A stretch of 64,000 nt of DNA from Ideonella margarita. GTDB taxonomy: Bacteria; Pseudomonadota; Gammaproteobacteria; Burkholderiales; Burkholderiaceae_C. The DNA lies in NCBI RefSeq assembly GCF_038066635.1, contig NZ_JBBUTI010000007.1:264541-328540 (forward strand), in the 5' to 3' direction. This document shows, piece after piece, positions 1 through 9,578 of the stretch. Position numbers and translations under genes: made by a program. Numbering within the stretch: the first letter of the stretch is position 1; each line of letters starts with the position of its first letter. The notes under the pieces were generated by a model, which did not search any database, was not told the origin of the DNA, and saw nothing but the letters and a program-made list of their open reading frames with translations.

Positions 1-2108
<2,108 letters not shown>

Positions 2109-2164
2109 CGGGTGCGCTGTTCGGGCCGGGTTGCGGCCGGGTGCCTGGAAAGACGGAAGCGCAG

Positions 2165-2194
2165 ATTCTAAGGGGCGCCGCTTGTAGCTCCCAA
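2165..2194 (-). promoter_or_regulatory. Candidate sigma-70 promoter of gyrA
   Basis: On the minus strand TTGGGA (2194-2189) and TAGAAT (2170-2165) are separated by 18 bases. The -10 matches the consensus at five of six positions and the -35 at four. It would give a leader of roughly 50 bases before the gyrA ATG. This is inferred from sequence only. Confidence 0.45.
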
Positions 2195-2202
2195 GCAACA
2201 TT

Positions 2203-2220
2203 GCAGGCACTCTTGCCTGC
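2203..2220. repeat. Short inverted repeat between gyrA and ompA
   Basis: GCAGGCA and TGCCTGC form perfect 7-base arms around a 4-base loop. It lies just upstream of the candidate gyrA -35 box, in the 262-base divergent gap. A second small repeat, CGCAG-TGAA-CTGCG, sits at 2336-2349 just before the ompA ribosome binding site. Either could be a protein site or leader structure; no T-run follows, so neither looks like a terminator. Confidence 0.3.
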
Positions 2221-2370
2221 CCCGGAAGCCAAAACAAAGTCGGACCAAAGCCCTATGGCACAATCGGTTGTCGGTGGTGAGCGCTCGACGAAACCGGGTG
2301 TTTGCCAGGTTATCTCGCTTCCGATTTGGACGTATCGCAGTGAACTGCGGCTTTCCTTGAGAGGAGAATC

Positions 2371-3024
2371 ATGAAGAAACTGAACAAGGTGGCGATGCTG
2401 TTTGCATCGGCTGCGCTCGCCGCTCCGGCTTTCGCACAATCCGTTGACAACTGGCGCGCCACTGATGGCACCGTCTGGAAGAACGGTACCAATGAACTGT
2501 GCTGGCGCGACGCCAACTGGACCCCGGCTACGGCTGCCAAGGGCTGCGACGGCGCTATCGTGCCGCCGGCACCGGCTCCGGCACCTGCCCCGGCTCCTAA
2601 GGCTGCCCCGGCTCCGGCCCCGGCACCTGCCCCGGCTCCGGTTCCTGTGCCTGCCGCTCCTGTGAGCGAAAAGGTCACCTACGCTGCTGACGCTTTCTTC
2701 GACGTGGACAAGTCCGTGCTGAAGACCGAAGCCAAGGCCAAGCTGGATGACCTGGTCAGCAAGACCTCGGGCATGAACCTCGAAGTCATCATCGCCGTCG
2801 GCCACACCGACAGCGACGGCTCCGATGCCTACAACCAGAAGCTGTCGGTTCGCCGCGCTGAATCCGTCAAGGAATATCTGGTCGGCAAGGGCGTGGAAAA
2901 GAACCGCGTCTACACCGAAGGCAAGGGCGAGAAGCAGCCTGTGGCCGACAACAAGACCAAGGAAGGCAAGGCGAAGAATCGCCGCGTCGAAATCGAGGTC
3001 GTTGGCACCCGCGCCAAGAAGTAA
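2371..3024 (+). CDS. OmpA family outer-membrane/peptidoglycan-anchoring protein
   Basis: The protein has 217 residues. A signal peptide (about 1-22, ending AFA-Q) is followed by a short W/C-containing segment, a Pro-Ala linker (about 64-100, mostly PAPA repeats) and a C-terminal OmpA domain (about 105-217) with GHTDSDGSDAYN, LSVRRAESV and NRRVEIEV. The C-terminal domain of this family binds diaminopimelate in peptidoglycan; there is no eight-strand N-terminal barrel, so it is a short OmpA/Pal-like form. The start is supported by GAGAGGAGA just upstream. A strong terminator follows, so it is probably transcribed alone. Confidence 0.93.
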   Translation: MKKLNKVAMLFASAALAAPAFAQSVDNWRATDGTVWKNGTNELCWRDANWTPATAAKGCDGAIVPPAPAPAPAPAPKAAPAPAPAPAPAPVPVPAAPVSEKVTYAADAFFDVDKSVLKTEAKAKLDDLVSKTSGMNLEVIIAVGHTDSDGSDAYNQKLSVRRAESVKEYLVGKGVEKNRVYTEGKGEKQPVADNKTKEGKAKNRRVEIEVVGTRAKK

Positions 3025-3047
3025 TCAGTTCGCTGATTGCTCACTGA

Positions 3048-3072
3048 AACCCCGCCTCGGCGGGGTTTTTTC
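3048..3072 (+). terminator. Rho-independent terminator of the ompA-like gene
   Basis: Stem AACCCCGC / GCGGGGTT with a CTCG loop is followed by a run of T, starting 23 bases after the ompA stop codon. Confidence 0.93.
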
Positions 3073-3117
3073 ATTGGCGCTCCCATTCTTCAGAATCGCC
3101 CCGGATACCATTGCCCC

Positions 3118-3816
3118 ATGCTGAATGCCGACCCCCAAGAACTGAGCAAATTTGGTGACCTGGCGCACCGCTGGTGGGACCCCGATGGTGAGTTCCGCCC
3201 GCTGCACCAGATCAATCCGCTGCGCCTGGACTGGATTGCCGCTCTGGCAGCCTTGCCGAACCACGACGTGATCGATGTGGGCTGCGGAGGGGGCATCCTG
3301 GCTGAATCGATGGCCCAGCGCGGTGCGCGTGTCACGGGCATCGATCTGTCGGTCAAGCCGCTGAAGGTGGCGCAGCTGCACGCCATGGAATCCGGCGTGG
3401 CCGTCGACTACCGCGAGATTGCCGCCGAGGCGCTGGCCGAGGAGCGCCCATCGAGTGCTGACGTGGTGACCTGCATGGAAATGCTGGAGCACGTGCCCGA
3501 CCCAGGCTCGGTGGTGCGTGCGTGCGCCACCCTGGTCAAGCCGGGTGGCTGGGTGTTTTTCTCGACCCTGAACCGCAACCCCAAGTCTTTCCTGTTCGCG
3601 ATCGTCGGTGCCGAGTACGTGCTGAAGATGCTGCCCAAGGGCACGCACGAATATGCCAAGTTCATCCGCCCGAGCGAACTCTCGCGCTGGGTGCGCGAGG
3701 CCGGCCTCGAAGTGCATGAGTTCAAGGGCATGGAGTTCAACCCGCTGACCAAGCGCTACTGGTTGTCCGGCGACACCAGCGTGAACTACATGGTGGCTTG
3801 CCGCCGTCCGCGATGA
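3118..3816 (+). CDS. ubiG: Ubiquinone biosynthesis O-methyltransferase UbiG
   Basis: UbiG carries out both SAM-dependent O-methylations in ubiquinone synthesis. The 232-residue protein begins MLNADPQELSKFGDLAHRWW, typical of the family, and has the SAM-binding motif VIDVGCGGGILAESMAQRG followed by VTGIDLS, and CMEMLEHVPDP downstream. The ATG at 3118 is preferred because upstream codons in frame cross the ompA terminator. The stop overlaps the start of gph in an ATGA junction, so the two are probably co-translated. Confidence 0.96.
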   Translation: MLNADPQELSKFGDLAHRWWDPDGEFRPLHQINPLRLDWIAALAALPNHDVIDVGCGGGILAESMAQRGARVTGIDLSVKPLKVAQLHAMESGVAVDYREIAAEALAEERPSSADVVTCMEMLEHVPDPGSVVRACATLVKPGGWVFFSTLNRNPKSFLFAIVGAEYVLKMLPKGTHEYAKFIRPSELSRWVREAGLEVHEFKGMEFNPLTKRYWLSGDTSVNYMVACRRPR

Positions 3817-4478
3817 GGGGCGACATCGATGCGGTGCTGTTCGATCTGGACGGCACGCTGATTGACAGCGCCCCCGACCTGGCAGGTGCTGCCAACGCCC
3901 TGCGTGCGGAGCACGGCCTGCCACCGCTGCCCTACGCTGATCTTCGGCCCATGGTGGGCTCTGGTGCTCGCGGCATGGTGGGCGTGGCTTTGGGCCTCAC
4001 GCCTTTGGATGCGGCATTCCCTGAGCAGCGTGACCGCTTCCTGGCAATCTACGAAGCGGCCCTGCTGGTGCACACGCGCGTGTTTGACGACATGGCGCCG
4101 GTGCTGGCGCAGTTGAGCGGCGCCGGCATCCCCTGGGGCATCATGACCAACAAGGCGACCCGGTTCGCCCAACCCGTGGTGGCGGGCCTGGGCCTCGATG
4201 CGGTGGCCAAGACGCTGGTGTGTGGTGACACAACCCCGCACGCCAAACCTCACCCTGAGCCCTTGCTGGAAGCCGCCCGACGCATGGGTGTGGCGCCAGA
4301 GCGTTGCGTCTACGTGGGCGACGACCTGCGCGACGTACAGGCCGGGCGCGCCGCCGGCATGCAGACGCTGGCCGCGGGCTGGGGCTACCTCGGCCAGGGC
4401 GAGGCGATCGAAGCCTGGGGCGCCACCGCAGTGACTAAGTTTCCGGCCGAGCTCTTGAACTGGCTGGAGATAGCCTAA
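3813..4478 (+). CDS. gph: Phosphoglycolate phosphatase (HAD superfamily)
   Basis: Gph dephosphorylates 2-phosphoglycolate. The 221-residue product shows the HAD motifs in order: motif I FDLDGTLIDSAPDL with the nucleophile Asp, motif II IMTNKATRF, and motif III/IV VYVGDDLRDVQAGRAAGM. The start ATG overlaps the ubiG stop. The ubiG-gph pairing is common in Betaproteobacteria. The last codons lie over the likely promoter of the following tmRNA gene. Confidence 0.94.
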   Translation: MRGDIDAVLFDLDGTLIDSAPDLAGAANALRAEHGLPPLPYADLRPMVGSGARGMVGVALGLTPLDAAFPEQRDRFLAIYEAALLVHTRVFDDMAPVLAQLSGAGIPWGIMTNKATRFAQPVVAGLGLDAVAKTLVCGDTTPHAKPHPEPLLEAARRMGVAPERCVYVGDDLRDVQAGRAAGMQTLAAGWGYLGQGEAIEAWGATAVTKFPAELLNWLEIA

Positions 4479-4481
4479 ACT
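4455..4481 (+). promoter_or_regulatory. Candidate promoter of ssrA inside the end of gph
   Basis: TTGAAC (4455-4460) and TAAACT (4476-4481) lie 12 bases before the mature tmRNA 5' end. The spacer is 15 bases, shorter than ideal, so the call is tentative. Confidence 0.4.
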
Positions 4482-4492
4482 ACAGACTTCCT

Positions 4493-4865
4493 GGGGCCGA
4501 CCTGGTTTCGACGTGGGTGCGGAGTTGGGATAGGGCACGCCGAGCACCAGTCCGCTCGTTAAACCACTGGAAAAAAAGTAACTGCGAACGACGAACGTTT
4601 CGCCCTCGCCGCTTAACACCGGTGAGCCTCTCAGCAGTTGGCCGATGGGCTGCGTCTGACGCCGCAAGGTGTTAGGCAGAGAGGTCATTCACATTGGCTG
4701 GTTTCCAGGTGGGCCATGTACCCGGAAATAAGATCAAGTGGCTGGCTGCCAACGAAGCGTGCTGCTGCGCGTCGGGGGTGGTGAGATCCAAATCAGTCAG
4801 CTAAGCGTGTAGATCTACCTGGCGATGGCTTGCGGACGGGGGTTCAATTCCCCCCGGCTCCACCA
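4493..4865 (+). ncRNA. ssrA: Transfer-messenger RNA (tmRNA)
   Basis: tmRNA rescues stalled ribosomes by acting first as tRNA-Ala and then as a short mRNA. The 5' end GGGGCCG pairs with the 3' end CGGCTCC, followed by the discriminator A and an encoded CCA at 4863-4865. The T-arm GGTTCAATTCC is present near the 3' end. The internal reading frame at 4584-4616 gives the tag ANDERFALAA, the form seen in Betaproteobacteria. A terminator follows at 4899. tmRNA 3' ends often serve as attachment sites, but there is no integrase next to this one. Confidence 0.98.
4584..4616 (+). other. tmRNA proteolysis-tag reading frame (ANDERFALAA)
   Basis: GCG AAC GAC GAA CGT TTC GCC CTC GCC GCT TAA. The resume codon is GCG and the tag ends in Ala-Ala, the signal recognised by ClpXP and related proteases. 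Confidence 0.95.
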
Positions 4866-4898
4866 TCACAACGTTCGCGCTAGATCGCGAACAACTGG

Positions 4899-4932
4899 AA
4901 AGCCCTGTGTCAAACGACCCAGGGCTTTTTCT
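4899..4932 (+). terminator. Rho-independent terminator of ssrA
   Basis: AAAGCCCTG and CAGGGCTTT pair around a 12-base loop and are followed by T-rich sequence. It lies 34 bases beyond the CCA end of tmRNA, and just beyond the stop of the minus-strand gene at 4943. Confidence 0.85.
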
Positions 4933-4942
4933 TTGGGTTTTC

Positions 4943-5236
4943 TCACCGCGTCTGCAGCACCCACTCCAAGGCCAACGCTGCAATCTGGTTCTTCGACAGA
5001 TCCGTGTGGCTGCACAGCTGGTCAATCTGGGCGTGAGTGTCCGGGCCCAATGTGCAGGTCACTTTCGTCGGCGCAGTCATCGCCGCGCCGGCCAGTGCCC
5101 GCTGGGTGATCCCCTGGCCCAGCAGCGCTGGGTTGGCCACGAAGGCGGCCACGCCCGTGGTGATGGCTGCTGAGCGGTTGATGCCGGCGGTCGATTCGCG
5201 CAGCTGCGTGGGAATCAGGAGGGTGGTGGTTCGCAT
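4943..5236 (-). CDS. Small protein with two ribbon-helix-helix-like units
   Basis: This 97-residue product is not recognised as a named protein. Residues 1-40 (starting MRTTTLLIPTQLRES) and residues 54-97 (TKVTCTLGPDTHAQIDQLC, then LSKNQIAALALEWVLQ) each show a short beta-like segment followed by two helices, as in Arc/CopG-type DNA-binding domains. A small Ala/Gly-rich joint lies between. I chose the ATG at 5236 because the first unit starts there; an upstream ATG in the same frame would add only low-complexity sequence. No toxin gene is adjacent. It could be a regulator; that is inference. Confidence 0.6.
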   Translation of the reverse strand: MRTTTLLIPTQLRESTAGINRSAAITTGVAAFVANPALLGQGITQRALAGAAMTAPTKVTCTLGPDTHAQIDQLCSHTDLSKNQIAALALEWVLQTR

Positions 5237-5391
5237 GGTGGGGTTGTACCACCGGGCGTTTGCGTGCATGTTCGGCCTGACATGTCCCGATGCCCCCACG
5301 CCAGCACCACCGCGCGCCACTGGCTACGATGCCCCTCACGCTGACTGTGTTTTTCGCGCGGTCATTCCCAATCCCACCAAAAGGACAATTC

Positions 5392-6027
5392 ATGAGCCTG
5401 CTCCAGAACCTGCAATGGCGTTACGCCGCCAAGAAGCTTGACGCCGCCAAGCCTGTGCCCGAGGACAAGGTTGAGCGCATTCTGGAAGCCATTCGCCTGA
5501 CCGCCACCTCCAGCGGCCTGCAGCCGTATGAAGTGATCGTCGTGACCAACGCCGAAGTGCGCGAGAAGATCAAGCCGATCGCCTGGAACCAGAACCAGAT
5601 CACCGATGGCTCGCACCTGCTGGTGTTCGCGGCATGGGACAACTACACGGTTGAGCGCATCAACATGATGTTCGACCTGACCAACGACGAGCGCGGCTTC
5701 AAGAACGAAGGCTGGGAGAACTACCGCAACATGCTGCTGGGCATCTACCCGAAGCGTGAAGCTGAAGTGAACTACCAGCATGCGGCTCGCCAGGCCTACA
5801 TCGGCCTGGGCACGGCGCTGATCGCGGCTGCGGAAGAGCAGGTCGACAGCACGCCGATGGAAGGTTTTGATCCGAACGCGCTGGACGAGATCCTGGGCTT
5901 GCGTGCCCGTGGCCTGCGCAGCGTCGTCATCCTGCCGCTGGGCTATCGCGAGCCCGCCAAGGATTGGCTGGTCAGCCTGAAGAAGGTGCGCCGCTCGGTC
6001 GACAATTTCATCAGCTGGGTGCGCTGA
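5392..6027 (+). CDS. NAD(P)H-dependent nitroreductase family oxidoreductase (NfsB-like)
   Basis: The 211-residue protein fits the FMN-dependent nitroreductase fold. RYAAKKLD near the N-terminus, LTATSSGLQPYEV (the FMN phosphate region, about 38-50) and the C-terminal RGLRSVVILPLGYRE are characteristic. Members reduce nitroaromatics, quinones or flavins with NAD(P)H, and the natural substrate here cannot be told. The start is preceded by AAAGGAC at good spacing. It stands alone, followed by a TetR regulator after about 120 bases. Confidence 0.88.
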   Translation: MSLLQNLQWRYAAKKLDAAKPVPEDKVERILEAIRLTATSSGLQPYEVIVVTNAEVREKIKPIAWNQNQITDGSHLLVFAAWDNYTVERINMMFDLTNDERGFKNEGWENYRNMLLGIYPKREAEVNYQHAARQAYIGLGTALIAAAEEQVDSTPMEGFDPNALDEILGLRARGLRSVVILPLGYREPAKDWLVSLKKVRRSVDNFISWVR

Positions 6028-6145
6028 ACCGAGTGACTGACCGGCAGGGGGCGCGGGCATGACTCGCGGGTCTGTTCGCGATGCATTCGCCTGCATTGAA
6101 AACTTGTCAGTCACCTTATAGCCGTGGGCGCCTAAAATAGCGCCC

Positions 6146-6754
6146 ATGGCCAAGATCTCTTTCCGCGAGCAGGTGCTCCGCGTCCGTGAGGACGCCATCA
6201 TCACGTCCGTCAATCGCTTGTTGGCCGAAAAGGGCTTCGACAGCATGACGGTGGACGAGGTGGCCGCTGACGTCGGTATCGCCAAAGCCAGTCTCTACAA
6301 GCACTTCGCCTCCAAGGAGGCGCTCGCTGCGGCGGCGATGGTTCGTGTGCTGGCGCGCACGCTGGAGCACATGAACACCCTGACGGGCCGGCCTGAGTTG
6401 ACGCCGGTGCAGTGCCTGCGCTCGGTCACCGGCTGGGCCTTGCAGTTGCAGCTGGCGGGCGAGATGCCGGCCTTGCCCTCGCAGAATTCCACGCTCCGCG
6501 CGACGCTGGTGTCGGACACCGCCTACCTCGACCGCCTCAATGAGGTCAGCGAGCAGATGGGCGCCTGGATCGTGGCCGCCCAGGCGGACGGCAGCATCGA
6601 TGACACCTTGCCGCCTGAGCTGGTGCTCTACACCTTGTTCGCCCGTGCCTGTGACCCGGTTCCGGGCGTGATGCAGGCCAGCGGGCAGCACACCGATGAG
6701 CGCATCATCGAGTGGGTGTTGCAGACCTGTTTCAACGGCCTGCGCAAGTCCTGA
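6146..6754 (+). CDS. TetR/AcrR family transcriptional regulator
   Basis: The protein has 202 residues. The N-terminal helix-turn-helix is clear: ITSVNRLLAEKGFDSMTVDE, then VGIAKASLYKHFASKEAL (about residues 14-58). The C-terminal ligand domain is not assigned. Candidate targets are itself, the nitroreductase upstream or the AIM24-like gene 58 bases downstream; none can be chosen from sequence. Confidence 0.92.
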   Translation: MAKISFREQVLRVREDAIITSVNRLLAEKGFDSMTVDEVAADVGIAKASLYKHFASKEALAAAAMVRVLARTLEHMNTLTGRPELTPVQCLRSVTGWALQLQLAGEMPALPSQNSTLRATLVSDTAYLDRLNEVSEQMGAWIVAAQADGSIDDTLPPELVLYTLFARACDPVPGVMQASGQHTDERIIEWVLQTCFNGLRKS

Positions 6755-6812
6755 GATTGCCTTCGTATTTCGGTACCATTCGCGCCTTTGCAGACTTCCC
6801 GTTGAAGGGGTG

Positions 6813-7634
6813 ATGAACATGGCGATGGACGTGGTGGACTTCGAAATCAAGGGCTCGGAAATGCAGTTCGTCGAGGTCGAACTCGACCCGGGCGAGGCTG
6901 CAGTCGGCGAGGCCGGCAGTCTGATGTTCATGGACGCCGGCATCGGCATGGACACCGTCTTCGGTGACGGCGCCAAGTCAGGCGGCGGCTTCTTCGGCAA
7001 GCTGCTCGGCGCCGGCAAGCGGCTTGTGACGGGCGAGTCGCTGTTCACCACGGTCTACACCAACCAGGTGTCGTCGAAGCAGCGCGTGGCCTTTGCCGCC
7101 CCGTACCCAGGCAAGATCCTGCCGATGGACTTGAGCAAGATGGGCGGCACGCTGATCTGCCAGAAGGACGCGTTCCTTTGCGCTGCCCGCGGTGTGTCGC
7201 TCGGCATTCACTTCCAGCAGAAGCTGTCGGTCGGCTTCTTTGGCGGCGAAGGCTTCATCATGCAGAAGCTCGAAGGTGACGGCCTGGCGTTTGTGCATGC
7301 CGGTGGCACCGTGGTGCGTCGTGAACTGAAGGCCGGCGAAACGCTGCTGGTGGACACCGGTTGCGTCGTGGCCTACACCCCGAACGTCGACTTCGAGATC
7401 CAGTACGTTGGCAAGATCAAGACGGCGCTGTTCGGCGGTGAAGGCCTGTTCTTCGCCAAGATGACCGGCCCGGGCACGATCTGGCTGCAGAGCCTGCCGT
7501 TCTCGCGACTGGCCAGCCGCATCTTCGCTGCAGCACCGCAGGCGGGTGGTGGCTCCCGCGAAGAGGGTTCGATGCTGGGCGGTTTTGGTGCCGGGGGCCT
7601 GCTGGGTGCCGTGTTGGGCGGCGACGACGAGTGA
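6813..7634 (+). CDS. AIM24/TIGR00266 family protein
   Basis: The 273-residue protein matches the conserved AIM24-like family: an N-terminal FEIKGSEMQFVEVELDPGEA, repeated beta-rich segments, and a central GGEGFIMQKLEGDG followed later by GGEGLFFAKMTGPG. The C-terminus is Gly-rich and ends in an acidic GGDDE. The fold is a double-stranded beta-helix-like sandwich; the molecular function in bacteria is unknown. Three in-frame ATGs (6813, 6819, 6825) follow GAAGGGG; the first is used here but 6819 gives better spacing. Confidence 0.88.
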   Translation: MNMAMDVVDFEIKGSEMQFVEVELDPGEAAVGEAGSLMFMDAGIGMDTVFGDGAKSGGGFFGKLLGAGKRLVTGESLFTTVYTNQVSSKQRVAFAAPYPGKILPMDLSKMGGTLICQKDAFLCAARGVSLGIHFQQKLSVGFFGGEGFIMQKLEGDGLAFVHAGGTVVRRELKAGETLLVDTGCVVAYTPNVDFEIQYVGKIKTALFGGEGLFFAKMTGPGTIWLQSLPFSRLASRIFAAAPQAGGGSREEGSMLGGFGAGGLLGAVLGGDDE

Positions 7635-7735
7635 GTCGGAATTGCGGAAGGACAAACGCCCGGCGCGTTTGCCTTTCCGCGGTGGCGTTCACAGCGCCTA
7701 CACTTGCGGGTTGCCCCCAATGAGCCCGCCGCGCT

Positions 7736-8788
7736 GTGAACCTGCCTTTTGTTGATCGCCTTTCGCTTCGCCAGTCCGCTGCTGGCGTGATGCTGTCTCT
7801 TGCCTGCGCGCTGGTTGCTGCGCAGAGCCCGGCCAAGCCGGCGGCTGCCGCACCGGCGCCCGCAGCGCCGCGTCCCATCTTCGTGCTGAACTCGCTCGAC
7901 GCCAGCGTCAGCGTGGTCGATCCGCTGCGCTTCACCGAGGTCAAGCGCATCCCGGTCGGCAAGGAGCCGCATCACCTCTACATGTCGCCTGACGAGAAGT
8001 CGCTGCTCGTGGCCAACGCCGTGGGCGACACGCTGACCTTCATCGACCCGGTGAACGCCACCGTGCAGCGCACCATCACCGGCATCGTAGACCCGTACCA
8101 ACTGCGCTTCTCGCCCGACATGAAGTGGTTCGTGACGCTGGCCAACCGCCTCGATCACGTCGACATCTACCGCTGGCAGCCCGAGAACGCCGCCGAGCCG
8201 CTGAGGCTGGCCAAGCGCATCTCCACCGGCAAGACGCCGAGCCACCAGTGGATCGACAGCAAGAGCACGACGATCTTCGCAACCATGCAGGACAGCAACG
8301 AGCTGGTGGCCGTCGATCTGGCCAGCCAGTCGATCCGCTGGCGCGTGGGCACCGGCAAGCTGCCGGCGGACGTGTACCTCACAGCCGATGACAAGACGCT
8401 GTTTGTCGGCTTGACTGGCGACCGCTTCGTCGAGGCCTACGACGTGTCCAGCGGCCCGGCCAAGCTGATCAAGCGCATCGAGACCGGGGAGGGCGCCCAC
8501 GCCTTCCGCGCCAAGGGCGACAAGCGCCACATCTTCGTGAGCAACCGCGTGGCCAACACCATCAGCATCATCGATACGCAGACGATGACGGTGGTGAGCC
8601 AGCTGCCCGGCCCGGGCGGCCCGGACTGCATGGAACTGCTGGCCGACGGCAAGACGCTGCTGGTGAGCTCACGCTGGGCCCGCAAGCTGACCTACATCGA
8701 CATCGAAACCAAGCAGGTGCTGCGCCAGGTCAACGTCGGCCGCTCGCCGCACGGTGTGTGGACGCTGGACCATGCCGGCCGCCAATAA
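7736..8788 (+). CDS. Exported YncE-like beta-propeller protein
   Basis: The 350-residue product has an N-terminal hydrophobic segment (about 17-29) that reads as a signal peptide, an Ala-Pro stretch, and then repeated blades of the kind SLDASVSVVDPLRFTEVKRI and SPDEKSLLVANAVGDTLTFI, typical of YVTN/YncE seven-bladed propellers. Such proteins are usually periplasmic and often sit near redox or cell-wall enzymes. The start is a GTG at 7736 without a clear ribosome site; an internal ATG (residue 19) is possible. The 3' end overlaps the next gene by 17 bases. Confidence 0.82.
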   Translation: MNLPFVDRLSLRQSAAGVMLSLACALVAAQSPAKPAAAAPAPAAPRPIFVLNSLDASVSVVDPLRFTEVKRIPVGKEPHHLYMSPDEKSLLVANAVGDTLTFIDPVNATVQRTITGIVDPYQLRFSPDMKWFVTLANRLDHVDIYRWQPENAAEPLRLAKRISTGKTPSHQWIDSKSTTIFATMQDSNELVAVDLASQSIRWRVGTGKLPADVYLTADDKTLFVGLTGDRFVEAYDVSSGPAKLIKRIETGEGAHAFRAKGDKRHIFVSNRVANTISIIDTQTMTVVSQLPGPGGPDCMELLADGKTLLVSSRWARKLTYIDIETKQVLRQVNVGRSPHGVWTLDHAGRQ

Positions 8789-9572
8789 GGTTGCCCGCCA
8801 GTTCGGCCTTGGGCTGGCACTGGCCGCTGTGGCCCTGCCCGGGCCGGCAGCCACCTGCAGCCGGCCGGTCTACCTGACATTCGACACAGGCCACATGGGC
8901 GTGGCGCCGCTGGTGGCCGAAGTGCTGCAACGCCAGCAGGTGCCGGTCACCTTTTTCCTTGCCAATGAGCGCACGCGTACCGAGGGCACCAGCCTCGATG
9001 AGCATTGGGCGCCCTGGTGGAAAGCCCGCGCCGCCGAGGGTCACCTGCTGGCCAGTCACACCTTCGACCATGTCTACTGGATGGCGGACCGTCCCGGCGG
9101 TCGGTTCCTGATGCGACCCAGCGCCGGCCCCAAGTCAGGCCAGACCTTCGAGTGGAGCGCGGCCGAGTACTGCCAGGAACTGGACCGCGTTGGCGCACGT
9201 GTGCAGGCCATGACTGGCCAGCAGCGGCGCGTGCCGCTGTTCCGCGCCCCCGGTGGCAAGACCTCGCCCGCGTTGCTGGCCGCGGCCAGGCAGTGCGGTT
9301 ATGCGCATGTGGGCTGGGCGCCCGCCGGGTTTCTCGGCGACGAGCTCTCGAGCGAAAAATTCCCGAATGCCCAATTGCTGGCCAAGGCGCTGCGTGATGT
9401 GCAGGCCGGCGATATCCTGATGGCGCACCTCGGCATCTGGTCGCGGCAAGACCCCTGGGCGCCTGCGGTGCTGGAGCCCCTGATCAACGGCCTGAAGGCG
9501 CGCGGCCTGTGCTTTGCCAGCCTGCGTGATCACCCGAGCTACCGGGAACTTCTGGCCACGGCAACACCCTGA
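8772..9572 (+). CDS. Secreted polysaccharide deacetylase (NodB fold)
   Basis: The 266-residue product has a signal peptide (about 1-27) and the NodB deacetylase motifs: motif 1 TFDTGH (Asp38), motif 2 HTFDH (His96 and His100) and motif 3 FRAPGG. Motif 1 has Thr39 where the usual second, metal-binding Asp (TFDDG) would be. PdaA-type peptidoglycan deacetylases also deviate at that position (TFDNG). It probably removes acetyl groups from an envelope or secreted glycan. It overlaps the propeller gene by 17 bases, which suggests coupled translation and a joint envelope role. Confidence 0.85.
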   Translation: MPAANKVARQFGLGLALAAVALPGPAATCSRPVYLTFDTGHMGVAPLVAEVLQRQQVPVTFFLANERTRTEGTSLDEHWAPWWKARAAEGHLLASHTFDHVYWMADRPGGRFLMRPSAGPKSGQTFEWSAAEYCQELDRVGARVQAMTGQQRRVPLFRAPGGKTSPALLAAARQCGYAHVGWAPAGFLGDELSSEKFPNAQLLAKALRDVQAGDILMAHLGIWSRQDPWAPAVLEPLINGLKARGLCFASLRDHPSYRELLATATP

Positions 9573-9578
9573 ACGTCC

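Noticed and set aside
2221..2370. A sigma-70 promoter for the ompA-like gene
   Set aside because: CACAAT and TTATCT elements can be seen, but none has a convincing -35 box at the right distance.
4863..5300. Possible integration site of a mobile element at the tmRNA 3' end
   Set aside because: No integrase, no repeated tmRNA end and no change in base composition follow; only a small RHH-like gene and a nitroreductase are present.
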